The notes under the pieces: model-generated | Told to the model about the DNA's origin: nothing | Seen by the model: the letters and a program-made list of their open reading frames with translations, nothing else | Database searches by the model: none | Made by a program: the position numbers and the translations under genes | Shown: positions 56,862 through 64,000 of the stretch, piece after piece | Layout of the letters: each line of letters starts with the position of its first letter | Numbering within the stretch: position 1 is the stretch's first letter | NCBI RefSeq assembly: GCF_002752635.1 | Contig: NZ_AYTW01000005.1 | Coordinates: forward strand, 186,001 to 250,000 | DNA: 64,000 bases | Reading direction: 5' to 3' | Source: Mesotoga sp. Brook.08.105.5.1 | GTDB taxonomy: Bacteria > Thermotogota > Thermotogae > Petrotogales > Kosmotogaceae

Positions 56862-58106
56862 ATGAAAAGAGTGACCATGGTAGTTATCTTGATGATCTTT
56901 GCACTAACGGGAATGGGAGCTGTCACGCTCACATTCTGGCACTCGATGTCTGATTATCAGAAGCCGATTATCGACAAACTCGTATCTGATTTCAACAAGG
57001 CACACAAGGACATCACTGTAAGGGCAATCTTTCAAGGCTCGTACGATGAGACCGTTACGAAACTAAAGGCGGCTTTGCTGGCAGGAAAAGGGCCGGATGT
57101 AGCGCAGGTGAACATCGAGCACATCCAGATATTTTCAAAAGACCATTCTCTCCAGGATCTCACAGATCTTCTGGCCGGCGATCCTACGCTTGACCCCGAT
57201 GACTTTGTCCAGAGCTTCTGGCAGACAATAGTTCGTGACGAAAAGCCATATGCGCTTCCTTTCAACATCAGTGCGCTTATGCTTTTTTACAACAAGGATC
57301 ATTTCAGAGCAGCGGGACTTGATCCAGACAGACCTCCTCAGAACTGGGAGGAACTCGAGGAATACGCCAGAAGACTCACAATAAGAAAATCTCTGGATTC
57401 CAGACCCTCTCAGTATGGTCTCTTATGGGGTGTAGACACCATGTTCTATCAGTTTGAACCTCTTGTCTGGCAGAACGGAGGAGAGATTTTCAATGAAGAT
57501 ATGACCGAGTGTGTAATCAACTCTCCTGAGGGAGTCGAGGCTCTGGAAACGTGGAGGCGTTGGTTCGTCGAGGGTTTGTCTCCGGTGGACTTGACCATCG
57601 ATGAAGGAATACAGTCCTTCACAATGGGGAGAATCTCGATGGGCCCCATGACGAGCGGAGGAATTCGGTACGCTCTCGAGAACATACCCTGGAGTCTGGG
57701 AGTAGCCCCTCTTCCTGAAGGTAAGCAGAAAACCACAACGCTTGGAGGAGGTTCTCTTGCCATAATGGCCGGACTCTCAGAAGAGAAGCTTCAGGCCGCC
57801 TGGACCTTCATCAAATGGATGGTTTCAGAGAAGAACACATTGTTCTGGTATGAGGGAACGGGATACATGCCGGTTCTGAAGTCTGCAATGAGTTCTCTTG
57901 AGATACAGCTTATCTGGCAGCGCTTCCCGCAGTTGAAGGCTCCAATAGACTCGATAGAGTTTGCCAGACCCAGACCGGTTCACACAAATATTATTGAGAT
58001 CAGGAATATTCTTTACGACGCTGTTGAGCAGGTAAGAAAAGGTGTTTCAGAGCCAAAATCGGCTTTCGATAGTGCTGTTACGAAAGTCAACGCGTTGCTT
58101 GAGTGA
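56862..58106 (+). CDS. ABC sugar transporter substrate-binding protein
   Basis: A 414-residue periplasmic solute-binding protein of family 1. A signal peptide (MVVILMIFALTGMGA) without a lipobox Cys is followed by VTLTFWHSMSDYQKPIIDKL, VAQVNIEHIQIFSKDH, a hinge region ALPFNISALMLFYNKDHFRA and GGGSLAIMAGLSEEKLQAAW. Lack of a lipid anchor means a soluble periplasmic protein, as often found in Thermotogota. Glycerol-3-phosphate, a disaccharide or another sugar are all possible ligands; the sequence does not decide. The Omp85-like gene begins 9 bp after its stop. Confidence 0.93.
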   Translation: MKRVTMVVILMIFALTGMGAVTLTFWHSMSDYQKPIIDKLVSDFNKAHKDITVRAIFQGSYDETVTKLKAALLAGKGPDVAQVNIEHIQIFSKDHSLQDLTDLLAGDPTLDPDDFVQSFWQTIVRDEKPYALPFNISALMLFYNKDHFRAAGLDPDRPPQNWEELEEYARRLTIRKSLDSRPSQYGLLWGVDTMFYQFEPLVWQNGGEIFNEDMTECVINSPEGVEALETWRRWFVEGLSPVDLTIDEGIQSFTMGRISMGPMTSGGIRYALENIPWSLGVAPLPEGKQKTTTLGGGSLAIMAGLSEEKLQAAWTFIKWMVSEKNTLFWYEGTGYMPVLKSAMSSLEIQLIWQRFPQLKAPIDSIEFARPRPVHTNIIEIRNILYDAVEQVRKGVSEPKSAFDSAVTKVNALLE

Positions 58107-58115
58107 GGTGATGAT

Positions 58116-59303
58116 ATGAAGCGAATACTTCTGTCGGTAATATTCATTTTCTTTTCTCTAACGGTTTTTGCCAACAAAATCGTTGAAATTGAAGTAACAG
58201 GTGTTGATAAGACACTTCCACAAGTGGTAATCAATATTTCCGGGCTCAAGATCGGTGAAGATTTGGATATCGAGAGAGTCTACAGGGCAAAGAGAAATCT
58301 GGAAGAATGCGGTCTCTTTACAGACGTATATTTTCAGCTTAGAGACTCAAATGGCGACTATAAGCTGGTGATTACGGTTCAGGAGAGTTCGACAATCTAT
58401 CCCTATTTCGGCGAGTACATGTCGATGGGTTTGGGGGAGAGAAATCTCCTCGGTACCGGTGTTAATCTCTATGGTGGGGTTCGGTTTCTCAGATTGACCG
58501 ACAAGAAAATCCTCGGTTTCCTTCCCCAACCCGAGTTCTTCTGGGGGGGATTGAGATTTGGCGCAAGCACCCTTAGCGTCTTTGGAACAGGAATCAATCC
58601 CTTCATTGAAGTGACTCTGTTTAAAGATGTTCCGTGGCAGGCAGATACTATTCTTTCTCTTAGTTCTGTAGATCTGGGTGCGACATATCCCATTGGAGAC
58701 TACGTTGCTGGACTCTCTTACACCTTTGAAAGTGCAACATTTGAGGCTACGGATTCAAACGACTACTCTGTATCAATACTAACAGGAGCCTTTGCCTTTG
58801 GGGATGAAGACAATTATCAGGAGAAGAGAGGTAATCTCTACGGGCAGACAAATCTTTCCTTTGGATTTGGGGAAGGAATATGCTATCTCCAGCAGAAGGC
58901 GTCTGTAAATTACTGGTACAGGATCATTGGAAGAATTTATATCGAGAGTGAGACAAGAGCAGGTGTGACTTATTTCGGAGATGCGCCGGTCACCAGGAGC
59001 TTCTACCTGGGAGGAAGCACCGATCTCAAGGGCTGGAACCCCAATGCATTTAATCCTAGATTCTATGCGCTGGAGATACTTCAGGCAGGAGTCCCTCTCA
59101 CTGAGAGCTTCGGCATTGCTCCTTCCGATGATATGAGCGTCTTCATTCCCAAGCTCTACTTGATGGCGGCCGCGGGTGACAACGCCACTCTCGGTCTGTC
59201 GATAGGAATAGGTTTCGAGTGGAGAACACCACTGGGAGTTGGAGTGGAGCCTCAAGTATTCTTCGGAGGAGACGGTTTCAAATTCTACTTCGAACTCAGG
59301 TAA
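58116..59303 (+). CDS. Omp85/BamA-family outer-membrane protein with a single POTRA domain
   Basis: Omp85 proteins insert outer-membrane proteins or secrete proteins. The 395-residue product has a signal peptide (LLSVIFIFFSLTVFA), one POTRA domain (about residues 21-93, KIVEIEVTGVDKTLPQVVIN, YRAKRNLEECGLFTDVYF) and a beta-barrel of about 300 residues ending in FKFYFELR. The loop-6 signature of the family appears as GGSTDLKGWNPN, a variant of the usual RGY/RGF. BamA has five POTRA domains, so this is a short relative. It follows the sugar-binding protein gene in the same transcript. Confidence 0.88.
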   Translation: MKRILLSVIFIFFSLTVFANKIVEIEVTGVDKTLPQVVINISGLKIGEDLDIERVYRAKRNLEECGLFTDVYFQLRDSNGDYKLVITVQESSTIYPYFGEYMSMGLGERNLLGTGVNLYGGVRFLRLTDKKILGFLPQPEFFWGGLRFGASTLSVFGTGINPFIEVTLFKDVPWQADTILSLSSVDLGATYPIGDYVAGLSYTFESATFEATDSNDYSVSILTGAFAFGDEDNYQEKRGNLYGQTNLSFGFGEGICYLQQKASVNYWYRIIGRIYIESETRAGVTYFGDAPVTRSFYLGGSTDLKGWNPNAFNPRFYALEILQAGVPLTESFGIAPSDDMSVFIPKLYLMAAAGDNATLGLSIGIGFEWRTPLGVGVEPQVFFGGDGFKFYFELR

Positions 59304-59359
59304 CTTCTTGGCTAGCTTCACAAGAAGGTCATTTGCTTTTCTTTGCAAGCACAAAACGA

Positions 59360-59390
59360 AAGAACCGGCCACGAAAAAAGGCCGGTTCTT
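59360..59390 (-). terminator. Terminator hairpin between the convergent Omp85 and nrdG genes
   Basis: An 11-bp perfect stem, AAGAACCGGCC/GGCCGGTTCTT, has a 9-nt loop. Read on the minus strand it is followed by TCGTTTTG, so it fits best as the terminator of nrdDG. On the plus strand no T-run follows, though the stem could still slow transcription from the Omp85 side. Confidence 0.75.
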
Positions 59391-59412
59391 CTGCCACCCC
59401 ATGTCCTTCAGC

Positions 59413-60075
59413 TTACTTCCTAACGAAAACGTTTTTCACATATTCAGAGAGCGAGTCGGCGAATTCGCTTAACACTGAATCCGGATAAGGTGGCGATTCG
59501 CAAAACCCGGATACCGGTCTATACTGCTGAACTGAAACCAACGACGCCCCGCTGCACATTCTCGCGAGCTCTTCGAAATCCTTTTCAGGAACGTAAGGTG
59601 GAAACATTGTGATCCTTATCTCATGAGTGGAGAAAGTCTTTGCCAATTCAATACTCTTCTGGATTTGCTTCAGATTTACAGTAGAAAAAGGCTCATAGTT
59701 CAGAGACTTGAGATCAACTGCGACATAGTCGATGACATTCAGGAACTCCCTGAGAATGTCTGAATTCCAGCCATTGGTATCGAGCTTAACCAACACAGTC
59801 GGAAATTGGGCCTTCAGTCTTTCGACAAATGGAATCAGATCATCTGCCCTGAGTGTAGGCTCCCCCCCGGTAATAACAACCGCATCAATGAGAGCCGCTC
59901 TTCTGTCAAGGTACTTGAAGACCTCTGATTCACCAACTTTCTCCTCTACCGATTTCTTCAGTTCAGGATTGTGGCAATAAGCACAGTCGAAATTACAGCT
60001 TGAGGTAAACAGTGTCAGGGCTACTTTGCCCGGATAGTCCACTAGACTGACCCTCTCCATTCCTGCGAAATTCAT
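59413..60075 (-). CDS. nrdG: Anaerobic ribonucleotide reductase activating protein (radical SAM)
   Basis: NrdG uses a 4Fe-4S cluster and SAM to make the glycyl radical on NrdD. The 220-residue product starts MNFAGMERVSLVDYPGKVAL, has the radical SAM cluster CNFDCAYCHNPEL (CxxxCxxC), the GGEPTL motif (VVITGGEPTLRADDLI) and VKLDTNGWN. It overlaps the 3' end of nrdD by 83 bp, which is long. A later start at MERVSLVDYPGK (60060) would shorten the overlap only slightly. It is cotranscribed with nrdD. Confidence 0.94.
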   Translation of the reverse strand: MNFAGMERVSLVDYPGKVALTLFTSSCNFDCAYCHNPELKKSVEEKVGESEVFKYLDRRAALIDAVVITGGEPTLRADDLIPFVERLKAQFPTVLVKLDTNGWNSDILREFLNVIDYVAVDLKSLNYEPFSTVNLKQIQKSIELAKTFSTHEIRITMFPPYVPEKDFEELARMCSGASLVSVQQYRPVSGFCESPPYPDSVLSEFADSLSEYVKNVFVRK

Positions 60076-62146
60076 CTATTCTCTCTCCCCTGATTATGTA
60101 GGTCTCTCTCGTCTTAAATTCTTCCTGTTTTCCAGTGTTCCAGTTCTGTACTGGTCTGTAGTAGCCTGTAATCCTTGAATACACTTCGGTTGGCTTTCCG
60201 CATTCGGGACATGTGAACTGTTCACCTCTTATATATCCGTGGTTCTGACAGACTGAATAGGTTGGTGAAATCGTGAAGTACGGAATTCTATAATTCTCTG
60301 CGATCTTCCTCACAAGTTGCCTGGTCGTTTCCCAGTCAGATATCCTCTCTCCAAGGAAGGCGTGAAACACTGTGCCGCCTGTATATTTCTTCTGTAGTTC
60401 CTCCTGAAGGTCTAGCGCGCTGAAAATATCCTTCGTGTAGTCCACAGGCAAATGGGATGAGTTTGTGTAATACGGGTTGTCCTTTCCCGCAGTAAGTATT
60501 TGAGGAAATTTCTCTTTGTCCATCTTGGCGAGCCTGTAAGCCGTTGATTCGGCCGGTGTCGCCTCAAGGTTGTAGAGATGGTCGGTTGTCTCCTGATAGC
60601 CGATCATCTTGTTTCTCATGAAGTCCAGCACTCTCAATGCAAACTGATAGCCCTCTTCTTCGGCTATAGTCTTTCTGATCCATCGGGCATTCATACTTGC
60701 TTCATTCATTCCTATCAAGCCAATCGTAGAAAAATGGTTATCGAAGTTCTTCAGATATCTCTTTGTGTATGGATAAAGGCCTTCACTGTTCAGTTTCTCA
60801 ACTACCGATCTCTTTATTTCAAGGCTTCTGCTCGACAAATCCATCATTTTAGAAAGACGTGCAAAGAACTCTTCTTCGCTCTTACTGAGGTATGCAATTC
60901 TCGGCAAGTTTATCGTAACGACGCCGATAGACCCAGTGAACTCATCCGAGCCGAAGAGCCCTCCCCCTCTTCTCTTCAGTTCTCGTTTATCGAGCTGAAG
61001 CCTGCAGCACATACTTCTGACATCATCCGGGTCCAGATCAGAGTTTATGAAGTTCTGGAAGTATGGAGTACCGTATTTGCTGGTTATCTCAAATAGAAGC
61101 TGGGCGTCTTCGTTGTCCCAATCGAAATCCTTTGTAATATTATATGTGGGTATCGGATACTGGAAACCGCGTCCGTTGGCATCACCCTCGTCGAGAATTT
61201 CCAGAAAGGCTCGGTTGATCATCTTCATCTCTTCCTGACAATCACCATATGTGAAGTCCATAGCTTTGCCGCCGACAATAGCAGCTTCGCTCTTTAGCTT
61301 GGATGGAACCACCCAGTCAAGAGTAACATTCGTGAAGGGGGCCTGTGTTCCCCATCGAGAAGGTGTGTTTACTCCGAAAACGAAAGACTGAATGTTCTGT
61401 TTCACTTCCTTCAAAGAGAGGTTATCTACTTTTACAAATGGGGCCAAATAGGTGTCGAATGAAGAGAACGCCTGGGCGCCTGCCCATTCATTCTGAAGTA
61501 TTCCGAGGAAATTGACCATCTGGTTAACGAGCGTTGATAGATGCTTTGCAGGTGAGGAGGATACCTTTCCACGCACACCACCAAGTCCTTCTTCTATGAG
61601 CTGTCTCAGGCTCCAACCCGCGCAGTAGCCCGAGAGCATCGATAGATCATGGATGTGAATGTCCCCCTCGCGGTGGGCATTCCCAATTTGGGGATCGTAT
61701 ACCTCCCTCAGCCAGTAATTGGCGGTCACAGTTCCACTGTTGTGCAGAATCAGACCGCCGATAGAGTAGGTTACTGTGGAGTTCTCGTGAACTCTCCAGT
61801 CGAGCATGTCAAGATAACTGTTGACTGTCTTAGAGAAATCGAGCATGGAAGAATCGAGTTCTCTTAGCTTTTCTCGATGCCTTCTGTATAGAATATAGGC
61901 TTTGGCAACGTCAGCGAATCCTAGACTCTCCAAAGTTCTTTCAACGGAATCCTGGATATCCTCTATGTCCACCAGATTATCGGTGGCCTTCGACTGAAAA
62001 TCGGCTACTACCCTTAGCGCAACCCTCTCAAGAATATCCTCGTTAAAATGTGTTTCAGTTGCCTCAAATGCTTTCTTCATGGCGCTGATTATCTTCTCCA
62101 GGTCGAATTCGACTATGGCTCCATTCCTTTTTCTTACATTCAACAT
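59993..62146 (-). CDS. nrdD: Anaerobic (class III) ribonucleoside-triphosphate reductase
   Basis: NrdD reduces ribonucleotides to deoxyribonucleotides without oxygen through a glycyl radical. The 717-residue product has an N-terminal ATP-cone (RKRNGAIVEFDLEKIISAMK), the core with INLPRIAYLSKSEEEFFARL and IGLIGMNEASMNARW, the C-terminal zinc site (CQNHGYIRGEQFTCPECGKP) and the glycyl radical site RITGYYRPVQNWNTGKQEEF. About 25 residues after the usual end (GEGQSSGLSGQSS) come from the overlap with nrdG. GGAGGT precedes the ATG. Two NrdR-like boxes lie in the promoter. Confidence 0.96.
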   Translation of the reverse strand: MLNVRKRNGAIVEFDLEKIISAMKKAFEATETHFNEDILERVALRVVADFQSKATDNLVDIEDIQDSVERTLESLGFADVAKAYILYRRHREKLRELDSSMLDFSKTVNSYLDMLDWRVHENSTVTYSIGGLILHNSGTVTANYWLREVYDPQIGNAHREGDIHIHDLSMLSGYCAGWSLRQLIEEGLGGVRGKVSSSPAKHLSTLVNQMVNFLGILQNEWAGAQAFSSFDTYLAPFVKVDNLSLKEVKQNIQSFVFGVNTPSRWGTQAPFTNVTLDWVVPSKLKSEAAIVGGKAMDFTYGDCQEEMKMINRAFLEILDEGDANGRGFQYPIPTYNITKDFDWDNEDAQLLFEITSKYGTPYFQNFINSDLDPDDVRSMCCRLQLDKRELKRRGGGLFGSDEFTGSIGVVTINLPRIAYLSKSEEEFFARLSKMMDLSSRSLEIKRSVVEKLNSEGLYPYTKRYLKNFDNHFSTIGLIGMNEASMNARWIRKTIAEEEGYQFALRVLDFMRNKMIGYQETTDHLYNLEATPAESTAYRLAKMDKEKFPQILTAGKDNPYYTNSSHLPVDYTKDIFSALDLQEELQKKYTGGTVFHAFLGERISDWETTRQLVRKIAENYRIPYFTISPTYSVCQNHGYIRGEQFTCPECGKPTEVYSRITGYYRPVQNWNTGKQEEFKTRETYIIRGERIDEFRRNGEGQSSGLSGQSSPDTVYLKL

Positions 62147-62180
62147 CTCAATACCTCCATGAATCGGCTAATGATGTAGG

Positions 62181-62196
62181 ACTCTATAAATTGTGT
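62181..62196 (-). promoter_or_regulatory. NrdR box 2 (nrdDG promoter)
   Basis: Minus-strand ACACAATTTATAGAGT matches the NrdR consensus acaCwAtATaTwGtgt at 14 of 16 positions. It lies downstream of the -10 and 31 bp centre to centre from box 1, the known tandem spacing of three helix turns. Confidence 0.75.
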
Positions 62197-62205
62197 CCAA
62201 GAATG

Positions 62206-62233
62206 ATTTTACCACAATATATGGGTAATTCAA
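62206..62233 (-). promoter_or_regulatory. Predicted nrdDG promoter
   Basis: On the minus strand TTGAAT (62233-62228) and TAAAAT (62211-62206) are 16 bp apart. The spacer between them is exactly the first NrdR-like box. The transcript would have a leader of about 50 nt before nrdD. Confidence 0.65.
62212..62227 (-). promoter_or_regulatory. NrdR box 1 (nrdDG promoter)
   Basis: Minus-strand TACCCATATATTGTGG keeps the conserved core C-n-ATATATTGTG of the NrdR box. It fills the -35/-10 spacer, so binding would block RNA polymerase. With box 2 it forms the tandem arrangement typical of NrdR-controlled ribonucleotide reductase genes. Confidence 0.75.
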
Positions 62234-62372
62234 AAAAAGAAAAGAGCATAATTTGGGCTAAGAAACCGGTTCTTCCGGTAAGAAAAATCTGCGATTTGTC
62301 GTGAAAGACTTTCCAGCAGTGGTCCACAGAATTACCGGGAAAAGGCGATCAAATATTCAAAGATTGCAATCG

Positions 62373-62921
62373 TTACTTGTGAGAGTTCCGTATGAAACGA
62401 GTTACGTTGTTTTTACCAATTCTAGTTAACATCGCGATAAAAGCGTCTGCTGTCGCGAGAGCATCTCCAAGCGCCCTGTGTCGCGATTCGGGAATTATGC
62501 CCAGTCTAGCAAGCAAAATATCCAGATTGTTTCTGCCATATCTGAAAACGGTCTTGGACATTTCTACCGTGTCGATATACGAATTGTCCAGTTTGCCAAG
62601 CCCGGATTTGATGCCGAAGTGATTTATAAACGAGAGATCAAAGAGAGCGTTATGGATAACAAGGGTCGAATCGCCCACGAAGGAATAGAAATCCTTTAAT
62701 ACGTCTGCCACCGAAGGTTTCCCTTTAACTGTGAGATTGCTGATTCCCGTCAGGGCAGTTATTGTAATCGGGATTATGCACCCGGGGTCTATTAGTGATT
62801 CAAAAGTGTCGTTTCTGTAGACCTTCCAGTCTCTCACTCGCACCCCAGCCACTTCTATGAGCCTTGCACCTCGCTCTACGCTTAGCCCGGTAGTTTCAGT
62901 ATCAAGGACAACAAACTCCAA
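62373..62921 (-). CDS. DnaQ-family 3'-5' exonuclease (Pol III epsilon-like)
   Basis: A 182-residue DEDDh exonuclease. Exo I is VVLDTETTGLS, Exo II VIHNALFDLSFINHF, and Exo III HRALGDALATADAF with the catalytic His and Asp. It is a stand-alone domain, as used for proofreading with polymerases that lack an internal exonuclease, or for RNA or DNA trimming; sequence does not decide. TTG 62921 has GGGGAGGGAAG in front. It lies upstream of nrdD on the same strand, separated by about 230 bp that hold the nrdD promoter and NrdR boxes. Confidence 0.9.
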   Translation of the reverse strand: MEFVVLDTETTGLSVERGARLIEVAGVRVRDWKVYRNDTFESLIDPGCIIPITITALTGISNLTVKGKPSVADVLKDFYSFVGDSTLVIHNALFDLSFINHFGIKSGLGKLDNSYIDTVEMSKTVFRYGRNNLDILLARLGIIPESRHRALGDALATADAFIAMLTRIGKNNVTRFIRNSHK

Positions 62922-63045
62922 TAGACTTCCCTCCCCTTAGATTTTATAATGAAGTGAGTGTTTTCAGAATAAGGTCAAAAAGAAACTTGTGAAGAATTAT
63001 ACAGATCATGGGAGCTCTTTTCCAAACCAAGGGCAACGTATAGAG

Positions 63046-63051
63046 TATAAT
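63046..63051 (+). promoter_or_regulatory. Possible -10 element for the 63,071 gene
   Basis: TATAAT lies 19 bp before the ATG with GAGGTGA between. No good -35 is seen, and the leader would be very short. Confidence 0.35.
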
Positions 63052-63070
63052 TTTTATGAGGTGATCCACT

Positions 63071-63388
63071 ATGGATGACAAGGTAAATCATTCCGAAGAG
63101 GAAATCAGGGAACGGTATAGAAAGGCTCTTGAATCAGCAGTTCAAAAAGCTCCGATAAGATCTGGAGAGAGACTGTATCTCACAGATCTCTGGGCCATCA
63201 CCTCAATTCCTGAAGAGGTCATTGTGGAGACTCTTGCTTCTTCCGAGCTGAAGCTGCCCGAAGGGGTGTCCAGCATAGTCGATGATAGAAGGAAAAAGAA
63301 GAGGATCATTTATGGAAAACGAGAATCTAATGAAAAGGGTGGCGGTCCTAAGCAGCCCAGAATACGCAAGGTGCAGGAAGAAGATTAG
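63071..63388 (+). CDS. Small charged protein of unknown function
   Basis: I do not recognise this 105-residue protein. It is highly charged, with an acidic/helical N-terminus (SEEEIRERYRKALESAVQKA), a middle that looks like a small winged-helix-like segment (LYLTDLWAITSIPEEVIVET), and a basic tail (DDRRKKKRIIYGKRESNEKG). ATG follows GAGGTGATCC. Its last 77 bp overlap the start of the DUF362 gene in another frame, so its tail may have grown by read-through or the two genes may be translationally coupled. Confidence 0.65.
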   Translation: MDDKVNHSEEEIRERYRKALESAVQKAPIRSGERLYLTDLWAITSIPEEVIVETLASSELKLPEGVSSIVDDRRKKKRIIYGKRESNEKGGGPKQPRIRKVQEED

Positions 63389-64000
63389 CGAAGGGCTGGA
63401 CCTGATCGAGTTCAACGAAACTCTGCAGGGAAAGAAAGTTCTTCTGAAAGTGAATCTTCTATCGGCAAGATCTCCGGAAAACTGTGTAACCACGAATCCT
63501 GCTTTTGTGCGCGCGGTTGCAGAGATCTTCATGGAGAGGGGAGCCAATGTGAGCATCGGGGATTCTCCGGCAAGCGTGAGCACTGCAGTCGCTGCCCATG
63601 CATCCGGGATCGCCTCTGTCTGCGAAGACCTGGGCGTTCCACTTGTCGATTTCGATGATCCCGTTCCTGTAGTCCTGGAGCATGGTACGTACAGAAGCTT
63701 CGAAATTGCCAGGCCGGTTCTTGAAACCGATCTTCTGGTGAATCTTCCGAAGCTCAAGACACATTCACTCACTCAGGTCACATTCGGGGTAAAGAATCTT
63801 TTTGGCTGTGTTCCGGGTGTTAAGAAGCAGGGTTGGCATTTCAGAGTAAGAAACATGAAGGAGTTCTCGGTTATGCTTCTTGATCTGGCTGGCTATTTGA
63901 AGCCGTCCCTGACAATAATCGACGGCGTAGAAGGCATGGATGGCAACGGTCCGTCGAACGGGAGGATTATAAGGCCAGGAATAATTGGCATTTCAGAAGA
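63312..64000 (+). CDS. DUF362-domain protein (3' end outside window)
   Basis: About 229 codons are present. The protein reads MENENLMKRVAVLSSPEYAR and contains the DUF362 signatures VLLKVNLLSARSPENCVTTN, VSIGDSPA, NLPKLKTHSLTQVTFGVKNL, FGCVPGVKK and ITIIDGVEGMDGNGP-like TIIDGVEGMDGNGP. DUF362 proteins often carry a C-terminal ferredoxin domain, which would lie beyond the window. ATG 63312 follows GAGGA; ATG 63330 (MKRVAVL) is an alternative. Function is unsettled for the family. Confidence 0.9.
   Translation, partial: MENENLMKRVAVLSSPEYARCRKKISEGLDLIEFNETLQGKKVLLKVNLLSARSPENCVTTNPAFVRAVAEIFMERGANVSIGDSPASVSTAVAAHASGIASVCEDLGVPLVDFDDPVPVVLEHGTYRSFEIARPVLETDLLVNLPKLKTHSLTQVTFGVKNLFGCVPGVKKQGWHFRVRNMKEFSVMLLDLAGYLKPSLTIIDGVEGMDGNGPSNGRIIRPGIIGISE

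Overview
The window is chromosomal DNA from a Thermotogota bacterium. The best guess is a mesophilic or moderately thermophilic Kosmotogales member close to Mesotoga. The reasons are gene order (rpsD-rpoA-rplQ, tal, rho, a ROK glucokinase; tRNA-Thr-tRNA-Tyr-rpmG-secE-nusG-rplKAJL-rpoBC), proteins that track the Thermotoga maritima sequences I remember (transaldolase, DnaN, EndoV, and a NusG of about 355 residues with a large insertion), heavy AGA/AGG arginine use, and a GC content that looks like the mid 40s. The genus is an inference; no search was run.

Layout. 1-2,082: end of a ribosomal/RNA polymerase operon (rpsD, rpoA, rplQ). 2,121-5,529: transaldolase, Rho with a structured leader, ROK sugar kinase. 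5,514-7,867: endonuclease V on the minus strand, then dnaN and ispF. 7,871-23,777: a type IV pilus/type II secretion-like operon (PilC/GspF, a small pseudopilin-like protein, PilM-, PilN- and PilO-like proteins, a small anchored protein), ending in one 11.7-kb gene for a 3,896-residue secretin. 23,774-31,403: Memo-family protein, small exported protein, RseC-like protein, MutS2, AcpS, LigA, cysteine desulfurase. 31,460-33,488: YicC, RemA/DUF370, guanylate kinase, RNA polymerase omega. 33,539-45,998: a consensus promoter, two tRNAs, rpmG, secE, nusG, rplK, rplA, rplJ, rplL, rpoB, rpoC and a strong terminator, with L1-type and L10-type leaders. 46,044-51,508: nucleoside/sugar-type ABC transporter, M32 carboxypeptidase, orphan HhH protein. 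51,685-54,275 (minus): two DUF5320-like low-complexity proteins, two MinD-type ATPases with ferredoxin inserts and a NifX-like protein, behind a consensus promoter. 54,401-59,303: methyltransferase, ABC sugar permeases and binding protein, single-POTRA Omp85 protein. 59,413-62,921 (minus): nrdG, nrdD with tandem NrdR-like boxes, DnaQ-type exonuclease. 63,071-64,000: a small unknown protein and the 5' part of a DUF362 gene.

The most unusual item is the giant secretin. Its C-terminus is an ordinary secretin (STN/N0-like, N1-like and secretin domains), but about 3,300 residues of some 48 related modules of roughly 70 residues precede it. They are arranged in higher-order blocks, which suggests a very long periplasmic stalk or channel that may span the wide periplasm under the Thermotogota sheath. 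Other points to check: a hairpin that would bring a distant Shine-Dalgarno next to the TTG start of rho, tandem NrdR boxes at nrdD, an Asn at the RpoB position equivalent to E. coli His526, a hairpin at the predicted 5' end of the rpoBC transcript, and an Orp-like MinD/ferredoxin/NifX cluster. No CRISPR array, insertion sequence, rRNA gene or prophage was seen. No gene-free stretch exceeds about 230 bp.
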